A stretch of DNA of 64,000 bases from Melioribacter sp. (GTDB taxonomy: Bacteria > Bacteroidota > Ignavibacteria > Ignavibacteriales > Melioribacteraceae), in contig DYHW01000002.1 of NCBI GenBank assembly GCA_020723965.1, forward strand, positions 581,731-645,730. Direction: 5' to 3'. The position numbers and the translations under genes are program-made. Under the pieces are notes generated by a model that had not been told where the DNA came from, ran no database searches, and was given only the letters and a program-made list of their open reading frames with translations. Positions 36,460-46,900 of this stretch are shown here, in pieces (position 1 is the first letter of the stretch; the number at the start of each line of letters is the position of its first letter).

Positions 36460-38025
36460 ATGGTTCAAAACAAAGAAGCATTTAATCCTGCAACTGGAGA
36501 GAAAATAGGATTTTCGATACTTCACACAGAAAATGATTTAAAGGAAATGATATCTCATGCTAGCGCAGCACAAAAACTTTGGGAACAATATTCAGTTGAT
36601 GAAAGAGTTAAATGTGTATTGAAGATCAGAGATTATTTGGTAGAAGATGCAGTTCGAATTGCCGAAACAATATCTCGTGATAATGGCAAAACACGTATAG
36701 ACGCTTTAGCAACTGAAGTTTTACCGGCAGCGATGGCTGTTTCTTATTACTGTAAAAATGCTAAGCGTTTTCTGAGCGATAAAAAATTAAGAGCAGGCAA
36801 CGTTATACTTATTAACAAAAGAAGTAAGATTGTTCGCATTCCGTTTGGAGTTGTTGGAATAATTTCTCCCTGGAACTACCCATTTTCAATTCCATTCTCT
36901 GAAGTGGTGATGGGATTACTTGCCGGCAATGCAGTGATTTTGAAAACTGCATCAGAAACGCAGATGGTGGGATTAGCTTTAAAAGAAGCAATTGGATCTG
37001 CAAATCTTCCGAAAGGGATTTTTCAATTCATAAACCTTCCCGGAAAAATTGCCGGCGATGTTTTTCTTGAAAACGGAATAGATAAAATTTTCTTCACTGG
37101 TTCCGTTGCCTCCGGAAAATATTTAATGGAAAAAGCTGCAAAAACTTTAACGCCTCTTTGTTTGGAACTTGGCGGTAATGATGCAATGATTGTATGCGAA
37201 GATGCCGACCCTTACCGCGCCGCAATGGGAGCGTTGTGGGCTGGATTTCAAAATGCAGGGCAATCGTGCGGCGGCGTAGAGCGTATTTATGTTCACCAAA
37301 AAATTTATGATTTGTTCATGAACATACTCAGAGATAAAATTGAAAATATTCGCGTTGGGTACGATACCGACTTCAATGTTGATATGGGATGTATGACTAC
37401 AGAGCGTCAGATTGAAACTGTGAACAAGCATATTGATGATGCGCTAAAAAAAGGAGCGAAATTATTTGCTCAATCAAAAAGTCCAACTGATCCTAAGTTG
37501 AAGAACTTTTTGCCCGCTACTGTTCTTACTGAAGTGAATCATAATATGGTAATTATGAAAGATGAAACATTTGGACCAGTCGTTGGCGTGATGAAATTCA
37601 ATAACTATGAAGAAGCAATACTATTAGCAAACGATTCGTATCTTGGTCTTACTGGTTCAGTGTGGACGAAAAATCAAAAAAGAGGAGAGGAAATAGCAAG
37701 ACAAATTAAAGCCGGAGTTGTTACTATCAACGATCACTTGATGAGTCATGGCTTGGCAGAAACGCCATGGGGCGGATTCAAAGAATCTGGCATTGGCAGA
37801 ACACACGGAGAGTTCGGCTTCGATGAAATGACGCAGCCAATGGTGATTGTGAAAGATTATCTTCCATTCGCAAAAAGGAATTTGTGGTGGCATCCGTTCA
37901 GCAAAAATCTCTATCTTGGTTTAATTGGAGCGATAAATATGCTCTATAACAAAAACATTGTTCGAAAATTTTTAGGGTTGTTTTTATTATTTAAAATTGT
38001 CCCTAGGATATTTAAGAAGGACTGA
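36460..38025 (+). CDS. Aldehyde dehydrogenase with hydrophobic C-terminal tail
   Basis: 521 residues oxidising an aldehyde with NAD(P). IISPWNYPFSIPF, FTGSVASGKYLMEKAA (cofactor site), CLELGGNDAMIV (catalytic Glu) and QNAGQSCGGVERIYV (catalytic Cys) are all present, as is the GFKESGIGR end block. About 45 extra C-terminal residues include a hydrophobic stretch (LGLIGAINMLY ... FLGLFLLFKIV), suggesting membrane attachment and lipophilic substrates such as fatty aldehydes. ATG 36460 follows GGAG at five bases; ATG 36406 is an alternative without a ribosome site. Confidence 0.9.
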   Translation: MVQNKEAFNPATGEKIGFSILHTENDLKEMISHASAAQKLWEQYSVDERVKCVLKIRDYLVEDAVRIAETISRDNGKTRIDALATEVLPAAMAVSYYCKNAKRFLSDKKLRAGNVILINKRSKIVRIPFGVVGIISPWNYPFSIPFSEVVMGLLAGNAVILKTASETQMVGLALKEAIGSANLPKGIFQFINLPGKIAGDVFLENGIDKIFFTGSVASGKYLMEKAAKTLTPLCLELGGNDAMIVCEDADPYRAAMGALWAGFQNAGQSCGGVERIYVHQKIYDLFMNILRDKIENIRVGYDTDFNVDMGCMTTERQIETVNKHIDDALKKGAKLFAQSKSPTDPKLKNFLPATVLTEVNHNMVIMKDETFGPVVGVMKFNNYEEAILLANDSYLGLTGSVWTKNQKRGEEIARQIKAGVVTINDHLMSHGLAETPWGGFKESGIGRTHGEFGFDEMTQPMVIVKDYLPFAKRNLWWHPFSKNLYLGLIGAINMLYNKNIVRKFLGLFLLFKIVPRIFKKD

Positions 38026-38170
38026 TATTTTATTTGTTTGCCATAATCTTGTATAAACTTTTTTCTAAATCTTCCGATAATTTAGAAAGATAATTTGGGA
38101 GGGCTAAAAATAGAAAAACAATAATTACTGATTATTCTTTATTGTTGAACGTTGCATCGGAAGGTATAAA

Positions 38171-39472
38171 ATGCAGTTCCAAAATGATAGATTATTAGAA
38201 AGCCCTTCTTCAAGCGTTTCATCATCAGATGTGAAGGTGAATCTTATCGATTTATCATCGAACGTTTCTTCATTTAAGGAACAAAATATTTTAGAAATAC
38301 GGCTGGCAGAAAGTGAAGCGAGATTCAAATCGTTAGTAGAAATCATATCTACACCTTGCGCATTGATTCGATGCAGCGACGGAAGAATAATTGAAGCCAA
38401 TTCAAAGTGCTTAGAACTGTTTGGCATTGAAGAATCTGCGATTCAAGAAAAAAATTTTTGGAACTATTTTGTTTTTAATGAAGATATTGAAGAAATATTC
38501 AATTCGCTTATAGCAGAAACTAAAATGATCGATAAAGAATTTCAGCTCACTAAGGAAAATGGAGAATTTTTCTTGGCAGCTATTTCATCTAAGCTTACAA
38601 AATATAATTCTGATGATGTATTTGTAATGAGTTTTACTGATATATCAGAGAAAAAGAAGATCGAAGAAGAACGGGAACGACTGCTTGAAGAACTTGAAGT
38701 ATCCAAGGAACAGATTGAAGAAGAAGCCGCTAAAATGGTACAGATCAATATCCAACTGGAAGAATCGGAAGAGAAATTAAAGAAATTGAATGCCGATAAA
38801 GATAAATTGTTTTCGATAATTGGACATGATCTTAAAAATCCGTTCTTTGTAATTTCTAGTTATGCCGAAATATTAAATGAAGACTATGACCATCTTTCTA
38901 ACGATGAAAAACTCAATTTTATAAAAGTTATTGGAGAGACTTCCCATTTTGCGCATAAGCTGCTAGAGAACTTATTAGAGTGGGCTCGATCTCAAACCGG
39001 TAAAATTGAATATAAACCGGAACCACTTCAACTAAAAAAGATGATAAACAATTCAGTCCAATTATTAAGTTCGCAAGCGCAGAAAAAAAATATAAAGCTT
39101 TCTGCTGAGGTGAATCCAGCTTTTATGGTAAATGCAGATAAAAATATGTTAGATACTGTTCTAAGAAACTTGATTGCCAATGCGATTAAATTTACTCGTG
39201 AAGATGGAACTGTAGAAATTTTCGCATCGGAGGCGGGAAAGAATATTCAAATTACTGTTGCAGATACCGGGATTGGATTGAGCGATGAAGATAAAGAAAA
39301 GCTCTTTAGAATTGATGTAAATAATTCTGAGATTGGTAATTCAAAAGAGAAGGGAACGGGACTTGGACTAATTCTTTGCAAAGAATTTGTGGAAAAACAT
39401 GGCGGAAAGATTTGGGTTGATAGTAAAGTAGGAAAAGGGAGTGAATTTAAGTTTACTATTCCCAAAATTTAG
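38171..39472 (+). CDS. PAS-domain sensor histidine kinase
   Basis: 433 residues without membrane segments, so probably cytosolic. There is one PAS domain (about residues 45-165). A charged coiled coil (about 168-210) follows, then HisKA with FSIIGHDLKNPFF carrying the phospho-accepting His, and HATPase_c boxes NLIANAIKF, DTGIGLSDEDKEKLF and GTGLGLILCKEF. No response regulator is adjacent, so its partner and signal are unknown. It is the last plus-strand gene before a convergent pair. Confidence 0.93.
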   Translation: MQFQNDRLLESPSSSVSSSDVKVNLIDLSSNVSSFKEQNILEIRLAESEARFKSLVEIISTPCALIRCSDGRIIEANSKCLELFGIEESAIQEKNFWNYFVFNEDIEEIFNSLIAETKMIDKEFQLTKENGEFFLAAISSKLTKYNSDDVFVMSFTDISEKKKIEEERERLLEELEVSKEQIEEEAAKMVQINIQLEESEEKLKKLNADKDKLFSIIGHDLKNPFFVISSYAEILNEDYDHLSNDEKLNFIKVIGETSHFAHKLLENLLEWARSQTGKIEYKPEPLQLKKMINNSVQLLSSQAQKKNIKLSAEVNPAFMVNADKNMLDTVLRNLIANAIKFTREDGTVEIFASEAGKNIQITVADTGIGLSDEDKEKLFRIDVNNSEIGNSKEKGTGLGLILCKEFVEKHGGKIWVDSKVGKGSEFKFTIPKI

Positions 39473-39476
39473 TCTA

Positions 39477-39692
39477 TCACTTTTTCTTTTTTAGCTGTTC
39501 AAATTTTTCTTTGAATTTCTGAACAATTTTTTTTGCCCATAAAAATTCTGTTGCAAGAATTGATAACCCTGCCGGAATAATAATAAATGCCGGACCTGGC
39601 AGCGCGATCATCGCAATTCCAATTATAAGAATAGTAAAACCGATGATACCTATGATTACTCGTTTAAGTTGTTTGATTGTTTTTAGTATCAT
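39477..39692 (-). CDS. PGPGW-type small membrane protein
   Basis: 71 residues with a hydrophobic hairpin (IIGIIGFTILIIGIAMIALP) followed by PGPAFIIIPAGLSILATEFLWAKK, the signature of the PGPGW membrane family with PAF in place of PGW. A Lys-rich tail ends the protein. Function is unknown for the family. ATG 39692 is preferred over an upstream TTG at 39701. Its stop lies five bases from the kinase stop on the other strand. Confidence 0.75.
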   Translation of the reverse strand: MILKTIKQLKRVIIGIIGFTILIIGIAMIALPGPAFIIIPAGLSILATEFLWAKKIVQKFKEKFEQLKKKK

Positions 39693-39766
39693 ATTGACCA
39701 ATAGATTAGTTGAAAAATGGGGTTTGATAAATTTGCGGAACGCATGCTATCAAACCCCATTAAAGT

Positions 39767-41881
39767 TTAGAACTTAGGCGTAACTCCCATATTGTAAAAC
39801 ATGAACGACCATAGATCAGTTGTTAACTCAATTGTTTTTGATGTGCTAGTTCCGGCGCCATGCCCAACTTTTGTTTCAATGCGAATGAGAGTTTGATTCT
39901 TGCCGCTGTTCATCTCTTGAAGCGTTGCAGCATACTTAAATGAATGAGCAGGGAAGACACGATCATCATGGTCTGCTGTAGTTACCATCGTAGCAGGATA
40001 GTTAACCCCTTTCTTTAAATTATGAAGAGGAGAATAGTTGATTAGATATTTGAATTGATCAGGATTATCGCTAGAACCATATTCAGGAACCCACGCCCAA
40101 CCGATTGTAAATTTGTGAAAGCGCAGCATATCCATCACGCCGACTTGCGGGAAAGCAACTTTATATAGCTCTGGTCTTTGATTTATTACAGCGCCAATCA
40201 GTAAGCCGCCATTCGAACCACCTTGAACGGCAAGTTTATTTGGATTTGTGTATTTGTTCTTTATTAAATATTCTGATGCTGCAATAAAGTCATCAAAAAC
40301 ATTTTGTTTTTCATCAAGCATTCCGGCTTTATGCCACTCTTCTCCATATTCACTTCCTCCTCGTATGCAAGCTAAAGCATAAACAAATCCATTTTCAAGA
40401 AGTGGAATTCTAGCCACGCTGAAACTTGGGAGCATCGCAGCATTGAATCCGCCGTAGGCATAAAGTAGAGTTGGATTATCGCCGTTTAATTTTAATCCTT
40501 TTTTATGAACTATGAACAAAGGTACTTTTGTGCCATCTTTACTCTCATAAAAAATTTGTTTGGTCTCGTATTCATCAGGAAGGAACTTGACAGCGCTTTT
40601 TCGGAATAATTCCGATTTATTTTTCTTTACATCATACTTGTAAATTGTTGGCGGATAAGTAAATGAGGTAAATGTATAAAACGTTTCGAATTCGTTTTTC
40701 TTTCCGCCAAAACCACTTACAGTTCCTAGTGCAGGCAATTGAACGTCATACAAATATTTTCCTCCAGTATCGTAAACCGAAACTTTACTGTTTGCATCTT
40801 TTAAGTAAGTTACAAATAACTTTGCTCCGACAAGCGAAACATTTTGCATAACATCTTTCGATTCGGGTACGATAGTTTTCCAATTTTCTTTAGCAGGATT
40901 CTTGGGGTCAATCAAAACGAGTTTGTTGTTGGGCGCACCAAAATTTGTTGATACTAAGAGTTTATCTTCGAGATTATCAACAAATTCATATCGCGCATCT
41001 GGTTTGTTAATCAATTTTTCTATTTCACCATTTGCTGACAAATCTTTATACCAAATCATATTGTATGAAGAAGAACCTTCCCACACGGAAACGATCAAAA
41101 AACGTTCGTCATCTGTAACGCTGGCGCTAAATCCACGTTTAGGATTTTCTTTATCTTCCAAAACTAATTTGTCTTCAGATTGCAGCGTTCCTATCTTATG
41201 ATAATAAAGTTTTTGGAATTCATTTTTGCCTTTTAATTCTTCGCCGGTTTTTGGTTCATCGTAACGTGAATAGAAAAAACCGTCTTTGTACCAGGCCGTG
41301 CTGCTGAACTTAGACCATTTTATAAAATCTTTAGTTAGTTGTTTTGAATGAATATCCATCACAAAAAATTCTCTCCAATCAGAACCGCCGCGTGAAATTC
41401 CGTAAGAGAAATACTTATTATCATGCGAGAAAGCTAAACCGGCTAAACTCACCGAACCGTCAGTCGATAGTTTGTTCGGGTCCAGCAAAACTTCCGGCGT
41501 TCCATTCAATCCTTTCTGAATATAGAGCACACTTTGCTCTTGTAATCCGTCGTTCTTGCTAAAGATATAATAATCTCCTTGCTTAAAAGGAGCGGAATAC
41601 CTTTCATAATTCCATAATTCAGTTAATCTTTTCTTGATAGCGCCGCGATATGGAATTTGGGAAAGATATTCTTCAGTTACTTTATTCTGTGCTTCAACCC
41701 ATGAAGCTGTTTCTGAAGAGTTATTATCTTCAAGCCATCGATACGGATCGGCAACTTTAACGCCGTAGTAATCATCAACATGATCAATTTTTTTTGTTTC
41801 AGGATATTTGATTTTTTGATTTTGCGCTTGGATTGAAACGAACGTCAACCCTAACAAAAGGAATAATTTTATTTTTTTCAT
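39767..41881 (-). CDS. Prolyl oligopeptidase (S9A), exported
   Basis: 704 residues with a signal peptide (MKKIKLFLLLGLTFVSIQAQ), so periplasmic or surface. It has the beta-propeller N-terminal domain followed by an alpha/beta hydrolase: nucleophile Ser in QGGSNGGLLIGA, catalytic Asp in DHDDRVFPAHS and His in KVGHGAG. The family cleaves after proline in short peptides. Length and blocks are full and intact. It fits amino-acid and peptide use together with the nearby glutamate dehydrogenase and the POT/CstA carriers. Confidence 0.94.
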   Translation of the reverse strand: MKKIKLFLLLGLTFVSIQAQNQKIKYPETKKIDHVDDYYGVKVADPYRWLEDNNSSETASWVEAQNKVTEEYLSQIPYRGAIKKRLTELWNYERYSAPFKQGDYYIFSKNDGLQEQSVLYIQKGLNGTPEVLLDPNKLSTDGSVSLAGLAFSHDNKYFSYGISRGGSDWREFFVMDIHSKQLTKDFIKWSKFSSTAWYKDGFFYSRYDEPKTGEELKGKNEFQKLYYHKIGTLQSEDKLVLEDKENPKRGFSASVTDDERFLIVSVWEGSSSYNMIWYKDLSANGEIEKLINKPDARYEFVDNLEDKLLVSTNFGAPNNKLVLIDPKNPAKENWKTIVPESKDVMQNVSLVGAKLFVTYLKDANSKVSVYDTGGKYLYDVQLPALGTVSGFGGKKNEFETFYTFTSFTYPPTIYKYDVKKNKSELFRKSAVKFLPDEYETKQIFYESKDGTKVPLFIVHKKGLKLNGDNPTLLYAYGGFNAAMLPSFSVARIPLLENGFVYALACIRGGSEYGEEWHKAGMLDEKQNVFDDFIAASEYLIKNKYTNPNKLAVQGGSNGGLLIGAVINQRPELYKVAFPQVGVMDMLRFHKFTIGWAWVPEYGSSDNPDQFKYLINYSPLHNLKKGVNYPATMVTTADHDDRVFPAHSFKYAATLQEMNSGKNQTLIRIETKVGHGAGTSTSKTIELTTDLWSFMFYNMGVTPKF

Positions 41882-42382
41882 TTCTTTTCCTCTTCTAATA
41901 ATTATTGTTTTCCAATTTCGGTTCTTAAAATAGAATTCGTTGCTTTTAAAACCAAGTGTAATGCTTATAGATTGTATAGAAATAATTCACAAATCTGGCA
42001 TAGAATTTATTTTGAAACAATTTAGGGGCGGAATATTGGCGGTATTTATCTGACAAATTTAGCCAGAAACTTAGTTTAACGAGATTTTTTTTACCCAATT
42101 AGTGGAATAGTTATTTTGATAAAGCTAAGTGTAAAGATGAATTTTATAATTCGATACTGTATTATTTTCATAAAATAAGGAAGTTTAAGCACGCTACTGA
42201 TTGAGTTTGCTTAAGAAGGCAAACGTATCTATTTTTCTTTTGTAAATATTCCATTAGTTGGAATCTGAGCCGGCAAGAAATCTTAAATAAAGAATGAACA
42301 AATATTTTTTTCATTACTTATCAAAGAATATTCTTTGTTGGCACATTAAAAACAAAAACTAAATTCTATTAGAGGTTAATTT
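41882..42382. other. Intergenic, divergent promoters
   Basis: About 500 AT-rich bases between the prolyl oligopeptidase and glutamate dehydrogenase starts. AGAGG (about 42371) precedes the gdh ATG. No hairpin, repeat or convincing small gene is seen. Confidence 0.5.
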
Positions 42383-43672
42383 ATGAGCAGCGGTAAAGCT
42401 TTTAATCCTTTCGAGATGGCACAAGCCCAATTCGACAAAGTTGCAGACATTCTCAATCTTGACGAAGCAACACGTGATCTTCTTAGAAACCCATTGCGAG
42501 AATATGTCTTTAGTATTCCGGTCAGAATGGATGATGGTAAAACAAAAATATTTAGAGGATTCAGAGTTCAGCATAACGACTCACGCGGACCAAACAAAGG
42601 TGGTATCCGTTTCCATCCGCATGAAACAATTGATACAGTGCGCGCACTTGCAATGTGGATGACTTGGAAATGCGCAGTTGTAAATATTCCTCTAGGTGGT
42701 GGAAAAGGGGGCGTAGTTTGTGACCCACATCATCTTAGTATGGGAGAACAAGAACAGATTTGCAGAGGTTGGGTGCGTCAGTTAGCAAAAAATGTTGGTC
42801 CATTACAAGATGTTCCAGCGCCTGATGTAATGACAAACGCACAGCACATGTTATGGATGCTTGATGAATTTGAAGCAATTTACGGCGCTAAATATCCCGG
42901 CTTTATTACAGGCAAACCAGTAGGAATGGGCGGTTCGCTTGGAAGAACTGAAGCAACCGGATACGGTGTTATTTATACTGTTCGCGAAGCTTTGAAAGAA
43001 CTTGGCATTGCCCCGAAAGATACAACAGCTTCTGTTCAAGGATTTGGAAACGTTGCGCAATATGCAATCGAACTTTATCTCCAGCTTGGCGGAAAAGTGA
43101 TTTGCGTTTCAAGTTGGGACCATGGTGATCAGTGTTCATATACTTACAAAAAAATGAGCGGAATTAACTTGCAAGAACTGTTGAAGATTACAGATAAGTT
43201 TGGCGGTATTGATAAAACTAAAGCTAAAGAACTTGGTTACGAGATACTTGATGGTGCAGCTTGGATTGAGCAAGATGTTGATATTCTTATTCCCGCCGCA
43301 ATCGAGAATCAAATTAGAGAAGACAACGTTACAAAAATCAGTAAGAAAGTTAAAATAATAGCAGAAGGCGCTAACGGGCCTACAACTCCAGAAGCCGATA
43401 AAGTTATTCAAGAAAAAAGAATTTTTGTTATTCCGGATTTTCTTGCAAATGCAGGAGGCGTTACTTGCAGTTACTTTGAACAAGTTCAGAGCAATATGAA
43501 TTACTTCTGGGAAAAAGATGAAGTGCTTAGCAAGTTGGATACTAAAATGACTGCAGCTTATTATGCTGTTAGCGAACTTGCAAAAAAGAAAAAACTTTAT
43601 ATGCGCGATGCTGCTTATGTAATTTCGATTAGTCGGGTTGCTCAAGCTTGTAGAGACCGCGGTTGGGTTTGA
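42383..43672 (+). CDS. gdhA: Glutamate dehydrogenase
   Basis: A 429-residue Glu/Leu/Phe/Val dehydrogenase interconverting glutamate and 2-oxoglutarate plus ammonia. MWMTWKCAVVNIPLGGGKGG carries the substrate and catalytic lysines. DVPAPDVMTNAQHM and GGSLGRTEATGYGV are typical, and VQGFGNVAQYA is the Rossmann loop. Length and motifs match hexameric GDH of the about 420-residue class. It is distinct from the leucine dehydrogenase at 5.6 kb. A strong terminator follows. Confidence 0.95.
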   Translation: MSSGKAFNPFEMAQAQFDKVADILNLDEATRDLLRNPLREYVFSIPVRMDDGKTKIFRGFRVQHNDSRGPNKGGIRFHPHETIDTVRALAMWMTWKCAVVNIPLGGGKGGVVCDPHHLSMGEQEQICRGWVRQLAKNVGPLQDVPAPDVMTNAQHMLWMLDEFEAIYGAKYPGFITGKPVGMGGSLGRTEATGYGVIYTVREALKELGIAPKDTTASVQGFGNVAQYAIELYLQLGGKVICVSSWDHGDQCSYTYKKMSGINLQELLKITDKFGGIDKTKAKELGYEILDGAAWIEQDVDILIPAAIENQIREDNVTKISKKVKIIAEGANGPTTPEADKVIQEKRIFVIPDFLANAGGVTCSYFEQVQSNMNYFWEKDEVLSKLDTKMTAAYYAVSELAKKKKLYMRDAAYVISISRVAQACRDRGWV

Positions 43673-43706
43673 TAGCAATTAGTTCATCTATTGCAGATTA
43701 GCTTTT

Positions 43707-43749
43707 AGCCGGAAATTGAAAGATAATTCAATCAGTTTCCGGCTTTTTA
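43707..43749 (+). terminator. Intrinsic terminator after gdhA
   Basis: Arms agccggaaa and tttccggct, extended inside by ttgaa/ttcaa, are followed by ttttt. Confidence 0.88.
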
Positions 43750-43767
43750 ATTGTGAGGAAATATCAT

Positions 43768-43872
43768 ATGAATGGTTCGGAAGTGCAAAACAATACTCTC
43801 TCGCAGTTTGATCGTTTTTTTTTGAACCGGGTGATGACTTTACCAGTTTCAATGTTAGCTATTTTTCCATAA
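43768..43872 (+). CDS. Possible 34-codon small gene
   Basis: ATG 43768 follows GAGGA with slightly long spacing. The frame encodes a short peptide beginning MNGSEVQNNTLSQFDRFF before TAA. No family is recognised, and the rest of the 43750-43993 gap shows nothing else. It may be chance. Confidence 0.2.
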   Translation: MNGSEVQNNTLSQFDRFFLNRVMTLPVSMLAIFP

Positions 43873-43993
43873 ATTTTGATTGAGTAATGAAAATTCATTT
43901 GATCGCTTCTGTTCTCTTTATTGAAGAATGAAGTTTGGATGTATATAAAACAAACTCATACTAACGGTGGAAACAAACGCGGAGTTATAAAAA

Positions 43994-46900
43994 ATGGAAG
44001 ACGAAAACAAACTGCTTAACGATATATTTATAGAATTGAAAGAACGCGCCAAAGAATTAAGCTGTCTCTACACAGTTGAAGATTGTCTTAATCGGGCTGA
44101 CATCTCTTTCCGTTTGGCGTTCCATACTGTAATAAATGCTATACCTGAAGCGATGAAGTACCCAGATATATGTAAAGCTAAATTAGTTTACGGCGATATT
44201 GTTTATCAAACCAGCGATTTTGAAGAATCAAAGTGGTTTATCAAATCAGATATATTAGTTCAAGAGGAAATAGTTGGACACATTGCAGTTTATTATTTAG
44301 AAGAGGCGCCTAATGCAGATATTGGTCCTTTCTTAAAAGAAGAAAAAAAATTACTCTATACTATTGCAGAACGGCTTGGTCACTTCATTCTTCATCAAAA
44401 ATTGAAAACTCTATTTAAAGAAACAAAAGATTATAACAATTATGATAAGATAAAACATAAAGGTGAATGGAGAGTTGTTCTCGATATGATTCGCAGAACA
44501 GACCCCAATCTTTTTATGAGTCTGATGCGGAAAATGCTTCACCTTCTATGCTGGAAAGGGGTTGAAGAAGCTCAAATGTTGATGCGTCATACTAGTTTAT
44601 CTCGTCAAGGTAGCGAAGAAGACCAACACTATGATGATAACATACCATTAAAGGCTCGTCGAATTGTCAATTATGATCAATACGTCGAATCGATCTTAAA
44701 ATTAGCCAATGATCATTTGATGGATGATATTATACTTTCGAAAATTCAGAAGTGGATTCAGGAAGATAAATCCGGCGCGCTTGTTAGAGTTGTTGAAAAT
44801 CAAGATACATCGTTAACTGATATTGCAGACGCTATTAGAAAATATTATCACATCGCACCGGAAAAATTTGAACTGCCTCCTTCTACAATAAAAGGGTTAC
44901 GCGTCTCTTTACTGAGAAGATTTTTTACAGATCAGCTTGATTATATAAGTGTTGCTAAAGAATATGTTAAGCTTACGGATTTTTATAAACTAATAGATAG
45001 AATGATCTTTCCTTCCGGTTCGCACGGAAAGTTGGGCGGCAAAAGTGCCGGCGTGTTTTTAGCTTCTCACATACTTCAAAAAGAAGCAGAAAAGAATGAA
45101 CTGTTGAGAGATATTAAAACACCTAAAACTTGGTATATCACATCAGACGGTATTCTTTACTTTATGCGGTATAATAATCTTGAAGAAGTTTTAGAACAAA
45201 AGTATAAAGAGATTGATGAAGTACGAATTGAATATCCTCATATTGTACAGCTATTTAAGAATTCAGAATTCCCGCCTGATATTGTAAAAGGTTTATCCGT
45301 TGCACTTGACGATCTTGGGGACAAACCTCTTGTTGTTCGAAGTTCAAGTTTGCTAGAAGACCAGATAGGCGCAACATTTTCCGGCAAATACAAAAGTTTG
45401 TTCCTTGCAAATCAAGGAACAAAGCAGCAGCGTCTTTTTGCTTTGATGGATGCCATTTCGGAAGTCTATGCATCAACATTCAGCCCAGATCCTATTGAAT
45501 ACCGCGCAGAACGCGGACTACTCGATTTTCATGAAGAGATGGGGGTGATGATTCAAGAAGTTGTAGGAACGCGTGTTGGGAATTATTGGTTGCCCGCATT
45601 TGCAGGCGTTGCATTTTGCACAAATGAATTTCGCTGGTCGCCGCGAATCAAACGCGAAGATGGTTTAGTGCGAATGGTGCCTGGACTTGGAACGCGAGCC
45701 GTAGACCGATTAAGCGATGATTATCCAGTGCTTGTTTCTCCTGGACAGCCAAACTTAAAAGTGAATGTCTCGCCCGATGAAATAAGAAGATATTCTCCCA
45801 AAAAAATTGATGTGATCAATCTTGCTACAAATGAGTTTGAAGCTATACCAATTTCTAAATTGATTGAAGAACACGGAGATGAGTATCCGCTCTTTGAACA
45901 GATATTTTCGGTACTAGATGCGAAAATGATACGCCAGCCAAATGCGCTTGATATGGATGATAATGGCAAAGAGTTTCTGGTAACTTTTGATGGCTTAATT
46001 GCAAAATCGAATTTCCTGAAACAAATTGATACAATTCTAAAAACACTTCAATCTAAGATCAAAACGCCGGTCGATGTTGAATTTGGTCATAATGGAAAAG
46101 ATTTTTATCTGCTTCAGTGCCGCCCGCAAAGTTATTTCGGCTTTTCAAGCCCGGATATCATTCCCAAAGATCTGTCCGAAGAAAAAATCCTTTTCACAGC
46201 AAACAAATATATTTCCAATGGTAAAGTGCCGGATATTACTCACATAGTTTATGTTGATCCTCAAAAGTATTCTGAAATTTCAGATAGAAATAAAATGCTT
46301 TCCGTTGGTCGTGCTGTTAGTAAACTGAACAAAGTATTACCCAAAAGAAAATTTATTTTGATGGGACCCGGCAGATGGGGTAGCCGAGGAGATATCAAAC
46401 TTGGCGTTAACATTACTTATTCTGATATTAACAACACGGCATTGTTGATCGAAATTGCTCGTAAAAAAGGAAATTATGTGCCCGATCTTTCTTTCGGCAC
46501 CCATTTCTTCCAAGATTTAGTTGAAGCTGGAATCCGTTATCTTCCGCTTTATCCCGATGACAACGGTGTAATTTTTAATGAAGACTTTTTTACTAAATCT
46601 AAAAATGTGTTCCCTCAGCTCGTACCAGATTATCAATATCTCGAAGAAGTTGTGAAAGTTATTGATGTGGTAGGTGCCACTAACGGAAATATTTTGAAAG
46701 TGCTGATCAATGCTGAGCAGGATGAGGCAGTTGGAATAGTGTCGGCATCAATCGTGGGAAGTTCTATTGAAAAGGAAACTAAAGAGACGATCGAATATCA
46801 TCCAACAGATTATTGGCGATGGCGGATGATAATGGCTGAAAGAATCGCCGCTGAAATTGAACCTGAGCGGTTTGGAGTAAAAGGCGTCTATCTGTTTGGC